Part shown: positions 48,218 to 57,568 of the stretch, piece by piece
Layout: the number at the start of each line of letters is the position of its first letter
How positions within the stretch are numbered: position 1 is the stretch's first letter
Assembly: GCA_018813765.1 (NCBI GenBank)
Contig: JAHJBC010000002.1
Coordinates: forward strand, 62,001-126,000
DNA: 64,000 nt
Direction: 5' to 3'
Origin: Gammaproteobacteria bacterium
Lineage (GTDB): Bacteria > Pseudomonadota > Gammaproteobacteria > Burkholderiales > Gallionellaceae
The notes under the pieces: model-generated
What the model was told of the DNA's origin: nothing
What the model saw: the letters and a program-made list of their open reading frames with translations, nothing else
Database searches by the model: none
Made by a program: the position numbers and the translations under genes

Positions 48218-49804
48218 TCAGGCCGTTTCCACCTCGAAGAACTGATAGCGACCGCACCCTTTCGCCTTGGCGCGATACATGGCGGCATCGGCCTTTCTGA
48301 GCAAGGTATCCATGTCGTCGGCATCGTCGGGGAAGAAACAGATGCCAATGCTGGGACTGGTCCGCAACCCGGCGCCGTCGATCAGGTACGGGGCGGACAG
48401 GGACTTCACGATCTTTTCCGCCAGGGTGGTGGCGGCGTCAAGGGAATCCGCCGCATTGAACACCACAACAAACTCGTCGCCGCCCAGACGCGCGACGATG
48501 TCGGATTCGCGCACCATCTCCGTCAACCTGCCCGCCACCTCAATCAGCAACCTGTCGCCGACAGGATGCCCCAGCGTATCGTTGATCTGCTTGAATTTGT
48601 CGAGGTCGATCAGCATCAGCGCGAAACGTGTCTGCTCACGCCGCGCGAGCGCGATCATCTGTCCAAGGCGCTCCTGCATGCTGTAACGGTTGGCCAACAT
48701 GGTCAGCGGATCGTGATACGCCAGTTCGAGCATGCGGCTCTCGGCTTCCTTGCGTTCGGTGATGTCGATGAAGTTGCCGATATAGTTGGTGACCTTGCCG
48801 TCCGCATCATGGACGGCGGTGATGGTCAGCCATTTCGGGAACGCAGAGCCATCCCGTCGCCGATCCCATATCTCGCCGCTCCAATGCCCTTCCCGCAGCA
48901 GGATGTCCCACATCTGCCGGTAGAACTCGCAGTCATGCCGCCCCGACTTGAACAGCGAAGGACGCTTCCCCAGCACCTCCCCGGGTTCATATCCGGTGAT
49001 ATGCGTGAATGCCCGGTTGACGCGGATGATGTTGGATTTCTCATCGGTGATGAGGATCGCCTCCTGCGCGTCGAACGCGGTCGCGGCGATGCGCAGATAC
49101 TGCTCGGCCTGCTTGCGCTTCTCCACCATGTGGGTGAAGCTCTCGATCAACACCCCCACATCGGCCCCGTCCGAGCCCACGTCGGGCGGAACAAAAGGTT
49201 CGCCGTTGCCGTATTCTTCCACTGCATCGGCGAGTTGCGACAACGGCCGGCTGACGCGCCTGGCCGCGAAATTCGCCGCAGCCAGCGCCAGCAGCATCAC
49301 GCCGAGCATGAACCAGAGGGTATTGTCGAGCACCCGGTCCAGAGAACGCTCCAGCCTGGCGTTGTTGTAGCCGACATGCAGGTGTGCATCGAGTCCATCC
49401 AGCAGCGGGTAGGAGAAATCGTCGACCTCTTTCCCGTCCAGCATCACGCTGGCATGCGCGCCTTCCGCTGAAGGGGCATGGAGCGCATGACTCAGTTCCT
49501 GCGGCGGCTGGTCGGGCCAGGTCGAAGCGAACACCTCGCCGTTGAAACCGATGAGCATGATATAGCTGATGTCATCGTTGCCTTTTGCAATGCTGCGCAG
49601 CGTGTTGCGCACCCTGGAAAAACGCCCCTCCAGCGTGTCGGCGAACACCGATTTGGCGATCGCCGCCGTCAGCGTCCTGGCCGCTTCCTCGTTCGCACGC
49701 AGATTGTCCTCCACACGCGTATTCCAGGTGAACCAGCTGGACACCAGCGTGCCTGCCAGAACGAAGGCCATCAGCAATAACGTGATGCGCGCATAGAGTG
49801 ACAT
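48218..49804 (-). CDS. Membrane diguanylate cyclase with periplasmic sensor, HAMP and PAS
   Basis: A 528-residue protein: membrane helix near residues 6-26, a periplasmic sensing domain to about 155, a second helix, a HAMP linker (RRVSRPLSQLADAVEEYG), a PAS domain (about 235-360) and GGDEF with the intact motif GGDEF at 441-445. An RxxD inhibitory site is not obvious. The gene begins 33 bases after the PhnD-like gene on the same strand, so ligand capture by that protein may be relayed to the periplasmic domain. There is no EAL domain. Confidence 0.93.
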   Translation of the reverse strand: MSLYARITLLLMAFVLAGTLVSSWFTWNTRVEDNLRANEEAARTLTAAIAKSVFADTLEGRFSRVRNTLRSIAKGNDDISYIMLIGFNGEVFASTWPDQPPQELSHALHAPSAEGAHASVMLDGKEVDDFSYPLLDGLDAHLHVGYNNARLERSLDRVLDNTLWFMLGVMLLALAAANFAARRVSRPLSQLADAVEEYGNGEPFVPPDVGSDGADVGVLIESFTHMVEKRKQAEQYLRIAATAFDAQEAILITDEKSNIIRVNRAFTHITGYEPGEVLGKRPSLFKSGRHDCEFYRQMWDILLREGHWSGEIWDRRRDGSAFPKWLTITAVHDADGKVTNYIGNFIDITERKEAESRMLELAYHDPLTMLANRYSMQERLGQMIALARREQTRFALMLIDLDKFKQINDTLGHPVGDRLLIEVAGRLTEMVRESDIVARLGGDEFVVVFNAADSLDAATTLAEKIVKSLSAPYLIDGAGLRTSPSIGICFFPDDADDMDTLLRKADAAMYRAKAKGCGRYQFFEVETA

Positions 49805-49837
49805 CGAATCCCCTGCGACTTGTGGTCGCGCCCCTTT

Positions 49838-50761
49838 CTATCTCTCGACAAAGTCGCGGAAGCCCGCCTTGCGCGCGGCTGCTTCCATGCGCCGCACATC
49901 GTTGTAGTTGCTGTCGTCCGGCGATGCGAAATGTGACAACAGCGCCTTGTCCAGGATCTTCCTGCCCTGCAGATCGTTGTGCATGTCGAGCAGCGCCTGC
50001 TGCAACTGCAAACCCAGCGCCGGATCGGCCTTGCTGCTCAGCACCACCGGCGGGATGCCGGCGCCGCCGGGGAACAGTTGCTCGATGATCCTGACATTGA
50101 GCGCGTCGGCATTGCCGATGGAACGGTCATAGTCCAACACCAGCGAATCGACCGAACTGGCATCGACGATCCCCTGCGACACCAGACGGATGGATTCCTC
50201 GTGCGAACCCGAGACCAGCACCCTGGAGAACCAGTCTTCCCAACTTTTCGCCCCGAGCTGCACCAGCTTGTAGCGCGGCATGTTGTAGCCGGAGTTGCTG
50301 TTGGTTTCGCTGAAGGCATAGGACTTGCCCTTGAGATCAGCCCAGCTCTGCAGCGGCGAATCCTTGCGCACGATGGTGTAGGAATAGTATTTTCCCGGCG
50401 TGTTCTCGTAGCCGGAGGTGGCATCCGCGAAGCGTCCGCTACGCGTGGCGACCACCGGGATGGCCAGCAGCGTATATTTCCCTTCGCTGGACTTGTGGGT
50501 GTAGGGCAGGCCGCACACGAAGCCTACCTGGATGATGCCGCGATCCAACAGCATGTCGGCCTCGCTGTAAGAGGCCCCGGACACGACTACCGCCTTGCGC
50601 CCTATCTTGCCGGCGACATAGTCGGCGATCTCGCGGTACACGGGCATGCCGCTCTCGGAAACGAAAGCGGCCGTGACGACCATCTTCACGTCTTTGCCGT
50701 TGGGCGCATCGGCCCAGGAACAGCCGACCCACAGCATGGCGATTGCCAGCCAGAATCTCAT
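49838..50761 (-). CDS. PhnD-like periplasmic binding protein paired with a diguanylate cyclase
   Basis: A 307-residue secreted binding protein of the PhnD/phosphonate-phosphite type-2 periplasmic fold. I chose ATG 50761 (GGAGGG seven bases upstream) and a signal peptide to about residue 18. Family blocks: VVTAAFVSESGMPVYREIADYVAGK, VGFVCGLPYTH, the WADLKGKSYAFSETNSNSGY ligand loop and VDASSVDSLVLDY. No permease or ATPase accompanies it. It lies just upstream of the diguanylate cyclase, so it probably senses rather than transports. The ligand is unknown. Confidence 0.88.
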   Translation of the reverse strand: MRFWLAIAMLWVGCSWADAPNGKDVKMVVTAAFVSESGMPVYREIADYVAGKIGRKAVVVSGASYSEADMLLDRGIIQVGFVCGLPYTHKSSEGKYTLLAIPVVATRSGRFADATSGYENTPGKYYSYTIVRKDSPLQSWADLKGKSYAFSETNSNSGYNMPRYKLVQLGAKSWEDWFSRVLVSGSHEESIRLVSQGIVDASSVDSLVLDYDRSIGNADALNVRIIEQLFPGGAGIPPVVLSSKADPALGLQLQQALLDMHNDLQGRKILDKALLSHFASPDDSNYNDVRRMEAAARKAGFRDFVER

Positions 50762-50966
50762 CTTCACACCCTCCACCCGCCGGTCCTTTCATCACGACTC
50801 ATGCAGCTCGCGTGAGGACTCGGCAATACTATTTTCAGTTCCGCTCCTTGTGATTCTGGCGGATATCTGTTGCAGCGCCGGATTCTGCCCATTGCAACAC
50901 GCATGCGCAATGCCGGAAGGCCTAGTGCCCGAACGCTATGGTTGGTTAAGAGACCCGCGATGCCGC

Positions 50967-51335
50967 TCAGCTATCCGCGAGTTTCACCGCAGCCCGTGCG
51001 CTCGCCTTGTCGATCTCTATCGACACTTCGCAATACTCGTCGATCGCGCTCTCGATGCCCGGATCGCCCGCGCAACTGCAACCGCCGGTCTCGCCCTGAT
51101 ACATGATCCCGGCCTGCACCCGGATACTCCCGTCGTGTTCTTCGACGCTGTTCACCAGCACTGTGAACGGAGCCGCCGCCACCGAACTGCTGAAAGACAG
51201 GCCCTGCTGCAAAGGCAGGCTATCCGCAGGCAGCGCCTCCAGCTCGCGTTTGAGCACGGCGGCGAACACCGGCTGATCCCAGACTTGCATGGCCGCAGCC
51301 AGCCGTATCGCGTGCGTGTCCCGCTTCGCGCTCAT
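50967..51335 (-). CDS. Small hypothetical protein overlapping the ABM-like gene
   Basis: A 122-residue soluble protein of no family I recognise. The ATG at 51335 overlaps the stop of the upstream gene (ATGA), so the two are translationally coupled. The C-terminal half has GIMYQGETGGCSCAGDP, with two Cys in GGCSCAG, and an acidic SAIDEYCEVSIEID end, which suggests a metal or redox site. The amino half is helical (FAAVLKRELEALPADSLPLQQG). No signal peptide. Confidence 0.72.
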   Translation of the reverse strand: MSAKRDTHAIRLAAAMQVWDQPVFAAVLKRELEALPADSLPLQQGLSFSSSVAAAPFTVLVNSVEEHDGSIRVQAGIMYQGETGGCSCAGDPGIESAIDEYCEVSIEIDKASARAAVKLADS

Positions 51336-51718
51336 TCCGGGGCACCCTGCCACAGCATGTCGTAGCCAAGCTCCTTGCTGTCGGTACACAGTTTGCCCAG
51401 TGCCGCGAACTTGTCCCGGAACGTCTTGTCGGCATGCGACTTCTCATGCTCCTCGAACGACTTCCAGTAGGTCACGATGGCGATATGTTTCTCCGCTGCA
51501 CGAGACGAACTGAGCGAACCTTCGTCCGACACGAAACCGGAGAAATCGAACACCTGACCGGCGATGAAACCGCCCTTGTCGCCGCCGTAGGTGTCCTTCA
51601 CGACGTTGCACATCTCGGCCAGCGCCAGTTCGACATCTTCGAAGGGGACATCCGGCTTGATCGTGGCGGTGTTGAACAACATCTTCGCCCCGAACGGGAT
51701 GGTGATAGGTGAATACAT
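51332..51718 (-). CDS. Small dimeric alpha-beta-barrel (ABM-like) protein
   Basis: A 128-residue protein resembling the dimeric alpha/beta barrel (antibiotic-biosynthesis-monooxygenase-like) fold: MLFNTATIKPDVPFEDVELALAEMC at the start, an insert GGDKGGFIAGQVFDFSGFVS, then AEKHIAIVTYWKSFEEHEKSHADKTFRDKF. The start ATG 51718 lies seven bases after AAGGAGG. Such proteins bind or degrade small aromatic molecules or haem; the substrate is not evident. It is coupled to the small Cys-containing gene after it. Confidence 0.75.
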   Translation of the reverse strand: MYSPITIPFGAKMLFNTATIKPDVPFEDVELALAEMCNVVKDTYGGDKGGFIAGQVFDFSGFVSDEGSLSSSRAAEKHIAIVTYWKSFEEHEKSHADKTFRDKFAALGKLCTDSKELGYDMLWQGAPE

Positions 51719-51862
51719 GACATGCCTCCTTCCGTAATCGAATGAGGCGCCCATGGGCATCCCATCCTTTCCATAATGAACAGCATGGAGGAATCATATA
51801 GAAGTAAGGCATGAGTTGCACGCCAACTCGCGCAATACCCGCACCGACAGGAGATATTCAGA

Positions 51863-53332
51863 TCAGGCGCGCGCCAGCGCCTGCAACACCGACTTGAGCA
51901 GCATCCAGCAGCGTGCAACGGACGCGACTTCCACCTTCTCGCCCGGCGCATGCGCGCCGCGAATGTCCGGCCCGAACGAGATCATGTCGAGTTGCGGATG
52001 GCTGGCCGCGAGCAGGCCACATTCCAGTCCCGCATGGATCACCTGAAGCGAAGCAGCTTGTCCGAACTCTTCGCTGTATACCCGCTGGCAAAGCGCGAGC
52101 AGTTTCGATGAGGGGTTCGGCGTCCAGCCCGGATAGGCGCCGTCCTTCCATGCCTGCAAGCCGTAACTTTCCGCATAGGACACCAGCTTGTCGGCCAGCG
52201 CATCGGCGCGCCCGTCATGCAGCGAGCGCACCTTGAAAGTCGCCTTGAACGCCCCCTGCAACAGACTCGCCACACCGAGATTGTCCGAGGTATCCACCAC
52301 GCCGGGGAAATCGTCGCTCATCTGTGCGACACCGTTGGCGGCAATATCGAGGAAGGCGAACAGACGGTCGCGTTCCTCCTGCTGGACAGCACTGCCCAGC
52401 GGCATCTCGTCCAGTTCGTATTTGAAGAACACATTCGCATCCGTATCGGCAAAACGCTGCCGCCATGCCGCCAGCCGGTGCTCCGCCCATTCATCCATGC
52501 CTGCCACCGCCGCCGCAGGTACAGCACACACCGCGAACGCCTCACGCGGGATGGCATTGCGCGCGGTGCCTCCATTAAACTCGATCAGGCGCATGTCGGT
52601 ATGCGTGGACAGATCGCGTAGCGCCTCGGCCAGCAGCCTGATGGCATTGCCGCGCCCGAGATGGATGTCGATGCCGGAATGGCCGCCGCGCAGGCCGGAC
52701 ACATCGAACCTGAGGATTGCGTAATCGGACGGCACTGCCTCCATGACACAAGCATGCTGCAACTCAACATCCACACCACCCGCACAGCCGAGATAGAAAT
52801 GGCCCCACTCCTCGGTATCGAGGTTGATGAGTTGCGTACCTTGCAAAGTGCCGGGCGCGAGGCCGCGCGCGCCGTCCATGCCCGACTCCTCGTTCACGGT
52901 GAGCAACACTTCGATGGAAGGATGAACCAGCTCCGGTTCTTCCAGCGCAGCCAACGCCAGCGCCACACCGATACCGTTGTCCGCGCCCAGCGTGGTGTTC
53001 TCCGCCACCACCCAGCCGTCGCGTACCGCGGCAGAGATCGCATCGCACGCGAAGTCGTGCTGTGTCCCGGCGTTCACCTGGCACACCATGTCGAGATGTC
53101 CCTGCAGGATCACACCGGGAGCGGATTCACAGCCGGGGCTGGCGGGTTTCTTCAGGATGAGATTGCCTGCCGCATCGACCTCATGCGCGATGCCGTGCGA
53201 CACGGCCCAGTCGATCAGATGCTGGCGCAGCGCAGCTTCCTGATACGAAGCACGCGGGATGGCGCATAGCGTGGAAAAGTGCGACCAAACGAGAGCGGGG
53301 GATAAATCCTGAAATTTATTCTGGCTGGGCAT
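51863..53332 (-). CDS. pepD: Aminoacyl-histidine dipeptidase (PepD)
   Basis: A 489-residue M20-family metallopeptidase (PepD, beta-Ala-His dipeptidase type) that splits dipeptides with C-terminal His and similar. Zinc-site motifs: GHLDMVCQVN (His and Asp), TTLGADNGIGVAL (bridging Asp) and LTVNEESGMDGARGL (catalytic Glu pair). The later DVSGLRGGHSGIDIHLGRGNA lid block and terminal VIHAGLECGLLAASHP are typical. No ribosome site of strength is visible. Full length. Confidence 0.95.
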   Translation of the reverse strand: MPSQNKFQDLSPALVWSHFSTLCAIPRASYQEAALRQHLIDWAVSHGIAHEVDAAGNLILKKPASPGCESAPGVILQGHLDMVCQVNAGTQHDFACDAISAAVRDGWVVAENTTLGADNGIGVALALAALEEPELVHPSIEVLLTVNEESGMDGARGLAPGTLQGTQLINLDTEEWGHFYLGCAGGVDVELQHACVMEAVPSDYAILRFDVSGLRGGHSGIDIHLGRGNAIRLLAEALRDLSTHTDMRLIEFNGGTARNAIPREAFAVCAVPAAAVAGMDEWAEHRLAAWRQRFADTDANVFFKYELDEMPLGSAVQQEERDRLFAFLDIAANGVAQMSDDFPGVVDTSDNLGVASLLQGAFKATFKVRSLHDGRADALADKLVSYAESYGLQAWKDGAYPGWTPNPSSKLLALCQRVYSEEFGQAASLQVIHAGLECGLLAASHPQLDMISFGPDIRGAHAPGEKVEVASVARCWMLLKSVLQALARA

Positions 53333-53483
53333 AGATCGAAACAGCCCGAAACCGGGCGATATTGCACGAAGGTACTGGCTGGGATTATATCAACTAGAAC
53401 AAATCCCAGATTGCGCTATCGAACTGGGAGCAATCGATATCACAATCTGGAATTGACAAGCGGGAGTCTGTCGCAATGATGCT

Positions 53484-54434
53484 TCAGAAGAAGAACATCG
53501 AAACTAGACTGACCGAAAAGCCGCTCAGCGTGCTAACAGCGTTGCCCCCGGAAAACGTATATGTGTGTTCCATCATCTTCGTATAGTCCAGCGAACCACG
53601 CAAAGACACCCTGTTTGAAACATCCATAGTCGCCATAAGCCCGGCAGAATAATAGGTGGACGAAGGATATGTAGTTCCTGCCGTCGTACTCGACCCCGTT
53701 GTAAAATATCCGACATACGGAGCAAGCGTGGTCGAGGCGTTGATGGCACTTTCCAGACAGACTTTGAAATGCTTGCTGCGGCCAAACGTCGTTTTCACAC
53801 CGGCTGAAGTCTTTTCTCCCCCACTGTATACCTTGGCATCGAACACAACATCGCCGATCGATGTCGGCAGGCCAACCGAAGTGCCGATTCCGGTTTCGGT
53901 ATATCCACGCCCGTTTTTTCCCTTGGTTCCGGTAACGGTGACCACCCCATTGACCGATTGCTCACTCGTGCCTGAACTCGAAGCAGCCGTGGACGGTGAG
54001 ACATAGCCGGCCAAATTCCAGTTGAATCCATTGGCCTGCTTGTTCATCAACTGATAGTTCGCTGCAAAACCGACATCCCCCTCCCCTTCATACTGATAAG
54101 TGCTTTTATACTGATTCCCCCCAGAACTGTACTCGGAAGTGCCCTTAGAGCTCCGCGCCAGCGGGAACGCCAGCGCAACATCGAAACGATCCGTCAGACC
54201 GTAGACATAATCAAGCGTCAAGTTACTGGATGAACTCTTGATATCGTAGGTTGTGATTGTGCCAAGGAGGGTATATTTCGATTGCCCGCTCCACTGGTAC
54301 AATCCCAGCGACACATCGAATCTGCTATTACCGCTACCCTGCGTATCCATCAGACGCGTCTTGTTCGCCGCCGCCGCATTGCCTGCAAACATTGAAACTG
54401 CCAACATTCCAAATAGTAAATTGCCAAATTTCAT
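53484..54434 (-). CDS. Outer-membrane beta-barrel protein
   Basis: A 316-residue secreted protein with a signal peptide (MKFGNLLFGMLAVSMFAGNA) and amphipathic strands ending in Phe (SLVSMFFF), the usual barrel terminus. It resembles the MetA-pathway/phenol-degradation type barrels: VSLGLYQWSGQSKYTLLG, YGLTDRFDVALAFPLARSS, YTETGIGTSVGLPTSIGD. Ser/Thr/Gly-rich loops dominate. The cargo is unknown. It stands alone, with AT-richer sequence than the neighbours. Confidence 0.82.
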   Translation of the reverse strand: MKFGNLLFGMLAVSMFAGNAAAANKTRLMDTQGSGNSRFDVSLGLYQWSGQSKYTLLGTITTYDIKSSSSNLTLDYVYGLTDRFDVALAFPLARSSKGTSEYSSGGNQYKSTYQYEGEGDVGFAANYQLMNKQANGFNWNLAGYVSPSTAASSSGTSEQSVNGVVTVTGTKGKNGRGYTETGIGTSVGLPTSIGDVVFDAKVYSGGEKTSAGVKTTFGRSKHFKVCLESAINASTTLAPYVGYFTTGSSTTAGTTYPSSTYYSAGLMATMDVSNRVSLRGSLDYTKMMEHTYTFSGGNAVSTLSGFSVSLVSMFFF

Positions 54435-54569
54435 GATTTCTCTTTCACTTGGGGATCAATACTTCAACGCTTAAACGGCATGGTGTCGAACCCTAGATCA
54501 GGGATGGCGCGCAGCACGGCGAAATGCCCCACTCCGTAACAACGGGAAGAGTGGAAGACACGCTGCTCA

Positions 54570-56462
54570 TCAGCGCCATTTATCCAACAATTTTCCCGCA
54601 TCCTGTTTCAGCTTCTTCTTCTGCGAATCCACGACTGCGTTCTTGCGCTTGTCCAGATCCTTGCGTGCGGCATCCAGCTCGGCGCGCAGCTTGTCCACCT
54701 GCGCCTGTGGCTTGGCCAGTGCGTCCTTGAGCTGGGACTCGATCTCTTTCTGGCGCGCCTGCAAACGTTGCCGCTGCTCGCCGATCTGCGCATCGACCAT
54801 GGCCTGGATGCGTTTCTTCGCCTCGTCCATCTTGGCTTGCAGGTAGCGCCCCATGCCCTTGACCATCGCATCGCCCAGGTTAGAAGACAGCTTCCAGTCC
54901 AGGTCGCTCCAGGTGCCGCTCACGCGCGCATCCATGGTCACGGCATCCAGTCCCGACAGCGATGCCGCCATCATCTCGCGCACCACCGTGGTCTTTGCGC
55001 TGGTCTCGAACGCAGCCGCGCCGAAGCGGCTGGACATGCGCAGGTCCACCTTGTCGCCGCGCAGTTCACCGCTGACCCCGCTCGCCACATCCGCCTTGCT
55101 GAACGCCAGCTTCACGCTGTCGCTGTCCACCAGCGTGCGGCCCGCCAGCGCATAACTGCCCACCTCGAAACTCAAACGTTCCAGCGGCACCTCTTTGCGA
55201 TGATCGACCAGCAGTTCCGCTTTCACGCCGTTGATACCCTGTTGCGGGAAGTTGCCCTTCAGCAACGCCTGCATCGGCTTACCGGTCAATGCCTGGTCGG
55301 TCGCCACATCCAGTATCTCGCCGGAGAGTCCCTTGCCGCCCGGCAGGGTCGAAGTGACCGCCGCGCGCCGCAGCCAGAACGCGGGATAGGCCTTGGGCCG
55401 GCCGAATGCATAATCATGTCCCTTGTGTATCTGCTTGGGCGCGACTTTCTTCGCCCCTTTGGCCGGCATGTACTGGCGTGCCTGCTCCATGTAGCCCTTG
55501 CCCTGTTGCAGCTTGCCCAGCACATCCATGCCGAACAGCGCGCGCGACAGCGTGGCCGCATCCAGCGACGGCAGTTTCAGGCGCGCCTGCAATCCTTGCA
55601 CATCCTCGCGCATCACCTTCTCCAGGTCGGTGAACGAAGTGCGCAGCGTTCCCATGTCACCGCCCAGTTTGCCGCCCGCCTCGCCCACCGGTTTGGACAG
55701 CGCATCGAACTCGTCGCGTATGGCTTGCAGTTCCTTCACCGAGGCCTGCACCTGCATCACATCCTTGAAGTCCTTGGTCTGCACCTTGGACAACCGCGTG
55801 CGCAGCGCATTGAAATCCTCGCTCCTCGGCAGGGCCGCGATGCGCTCGCGCCACTGCTGCTCCATCTCGTCCTGCGACTTCTTCAGCTCGTCGAGGAAGG
55901 CGCCGCTCTTCAGATCGCTCCCCGCCACCTTCAACTGCCCGGACGGATCGGCGCCCGCCGCAATGGCGGCGAGATCGCCCACCACGTTGCCGGAGAACTC
56001 CTGCTTCATCTGTTCCAGCATCTTGTCGGTGGCGCTGGGGCCTTCGGCCTGCTCCGGTTCCGGCGGCAGCACATAGCCCGCGCGCTGACGCGCCGTGGCG
56101 ACCTGCACATCCTCGATCACCGCCTCGTCGATCATGACCTTGCCGCGCAGCAAGGCATCCCACAACATGCGGAAACGTATCTGCCCGATCTCGACGCGGT
56201 TCTGCATTGGCTGCGCCGGGTCGGTCATCTGCACCCCCGCGATCAATACAGAGGCCTTGAACACGCTGGTCTTCACCGTGGCGATGTCCACCTCGGCACC
56301 GTTGCCCTGGGTGGCGGCATATTCCAGCCCGCGTCGCAGATGGCTGTCGAAGAACAGCGAGAAATACGCGACGATCAGCCCGACCACGATGGCCAGCGGA
56401 ACGATGGCCTCGAAGCGGATCGGGCCCTGCTTTTTCACCGGCTTATCCGTGGAGTTTTTCAT
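54570..56462 (-). CDS. TIGR03545-family membrane protein
   Basis: A 630-residue protein with one N-terminal helix (AIVPLAIVVGLIVAYFSLFF), a long periplasmic domain with AsmA-like short blocks (EVDIATVKTSVFKASVLIAGVQM, IRFRMLWDALLRGKVMIDEAVIEDVQV) and a 100-residue coiled coil at the C-terminus (from about 535). This is the plan of TIGR03545 proteins, which co-occur with TIGR03546; the pair is of unknown function. Its start overlaps the TIGR03546 stop by 20 bases. Confidence 0.9.
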   Translation of the reverse strand: MKNSTDKPVKKQGPIRFEAIVPLAIVVGLIVAYFSLFFDSHLRRGLEYAATQGNGAEVDIATVKTSVFKASVLIAGVQMTDPAQPMQNRVEIGQIRFRMLWDALLRGKVMIDEAVIEDVQVATARQRAGYVLPPEPEQAEGPSATDKMLEQMKQEFSGNVVGDLAAIAAGADPSGQLKVAGSDLKSGAFLDELKKSQDEMEQQWRERIAALPRSEDFNALRTRLSKVQTKDFKDVMQVQASVKELQAIRDEFDALSKPVGEAGGKLGGDMGTLRTSFTDLEKVMREDVQGLQARLKLPSLDAATLSRALFGMDVLGKLQQGKGYMEQARQYMPAKGAKKVAPKQIHKGHDYAFGRPKAYPAFWLRRAAVTSTLPGGKGLSGEILDVATDQALTGKPMQALLKGNFPQQGINGVKAELLVDHRKEVPLERLSFEVGSYALAGRTLVDSDSVKLAFSKADVASGVSGELRGDKVDLRMSSRFGAAAFETSAKTTVVREMMAASLSGLDAVTMDARVSGTWSDLDWKLSSNLGDAMVKGMGRYLQAKMDEAKKRIQAMVDAQIGEQRQRLQARQKEIESQLKDALAKPQAQVDKLRAELDAARKDLDKRKNAVVDSQKKKLKQDAGKLLDKWR

Positions 56463-56967
56463 AGGTCGCGTACCATTTGAAGAATGAAGTGCCGCTCCAC
56501 AACTTCCAGAACGGGCTGCTCTTGAAGCGCTCCACCACTTTCACGCGGTATGCCACGATCAGACGTTTACTGCCGAAGAACACCAGCGGCGCGAGCAGGA
56601 TGCTGACCACTCCCGCCCCCATCACCACGCTGTTGTAAAAACGCGTGAGCGGAACCAGCGGCATGTTGTACAGCGTGGTGAAGGTCGGGCGCAGCGCCTC
56701 GGCTTCGAGGATGGCGGAGCCGATCTGGTGCGACACCGGATCGAACAGCCAGGCCAGCATGGCGAAGAAGAACGCCGAGGTAAGCGCCGCGCCGATCTGG
56801 ATACGGAACAGAAACATGCATACAAACACCAGCAAGGCCTGCAAGGACAACATCGGCGCGAAGCCGAGGATCAGGCCGCAGGCCACGCCTGCCGCGATCT
56901 GGTTGGTGCCGGTGTCGGAATTGAGCAGGCGTATCAGCGCGAACAGTTGCTTGAGCAATAAGGTCAT
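56443..56967 (-). CDS. TIGR03546-family membrane protein (DUF2062-like)
   Basis: A 174-residue DUF2062-like protein: four hydrophobic segments from about residue 27, including the AAGVACGLILGFAPMLSLQ family block and FRIQIGAALTSAFFFAMLAWLFDP. The C-terminal cytoplasmic tail ends KLWSGTSFFKWYATYEKLHG. It is the fixed partner of the TIGR03545 gene that overlaps its end. In other genomes these two stay together, so they probably act as one unit in the envelope. Confidence 0.92.
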   Translation of the reverse strand: MTLLLKQLFALIRLLNSDTGTNQIAAGVACGLILGFAPMLSLQALLVFVCMFLFRIQIGAALTSAFFFAMLAWLFDPVSHQIGSAILEAEALRPTFTTLYNMPLVPLTRFYNSVVMGAGVVSILLAPLVFFGSKRLIVAYRVKVVERFKSSPFWKLWSGTSFFKWYATYEKLHG

Positions 56968-57043
56968 CGAAAGACACTCCCGGAAGTTGATGGGGTGATT
57001 TTAATCGCCATGACAGGAAAACACATCCTGCCGAAGCATGCGC

Positions 57044-57568
57044 TCAGAACAGGGGCGTTGTCTCGGGCTGCAACAGTTCGTCCGCCTGTCTGAACGCCTG
57101 TTCCGCCCCGGCAGAATCGCCCTGACCCACGCGGGCCTTGCCGATCACGCGCCAGTTCGCGGCCAGCAACTGCGGTTCGCCACCGGCGAAACTGATCGAC
57201 TTCTTCGCAAGCGAGACCGCCTGCGCATACTGCCCCTGGGCGAGGCGCAAGCGGGCCAGTTCGTTCCACAGCCAGGCGTTGCGCGGCTCGATGCGCAACG
57301 CGCGTTCCAGCGACGCGCCGGCCGCTTCGCGTTTTCCCGCCGCACTGTCGAGTTGCGCGCGGTCCAGCAATGCGACGACGGCGCGGTTGACCGACATCAC
57401 CGGCCGCGGCTCCGGCTCGACTACGATGTCGCCCTCAGCGGGGGGTACGATCATCCCGTCCGGTGTGGCTGTGTCGGGCAAAGTGGGCGTAGTGGATGCC
57501 TGCGGCGGCACGCTCGCACATCCGGCGAGCAGCGATGCCGCAACGAAAAACAGTAAAAATCTTTTCAT
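57044..57568 (-). CDS. TPR lipoprotein next to PBP1b; LpoP-type activator candidate
   Basis: A 174-residue lipoprotein with lipobox LLAGC (Cys17), a Pro/Thr-rich linker (residues 18-58) and two to three TPR-like helix pairs (residues 60-170: AVVALLDRAQLDSAAGKREAAGASLERALRIEP, first 20 AVVALLDRAQLDSAAGKREA). The ATG overlaps the mrcB stop by one base. The known LpoP protein of Pseudomonas activates PBP1b, is a TPR lipoprotein and is encoded beside its enzyme gene; size and place fit. Not proven here. Confidence 0.82.
   Translation of the reverse strand: MKRFLLFFVAASLLAGCASVPPQASTTPTLPDTATPDGMIVPPAEGDIVVEPEPRPVMSVNRAVVALLDRAQLDSAAGKREAAGASLERALRIEPRNAWLWNELARLRLAQGQYAQAVSLAKKSISFAGGEPQLLAANWRVIGKARVGQGDSAGAEQAFRQADELLQPETTPLF

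Noticed and set aside
50777-50966. Possible small gene or RNA between the PhnD-like and GGCSCAG genes
   Set aside because: No coherent frame, hairpin with T run or known RNA motif.
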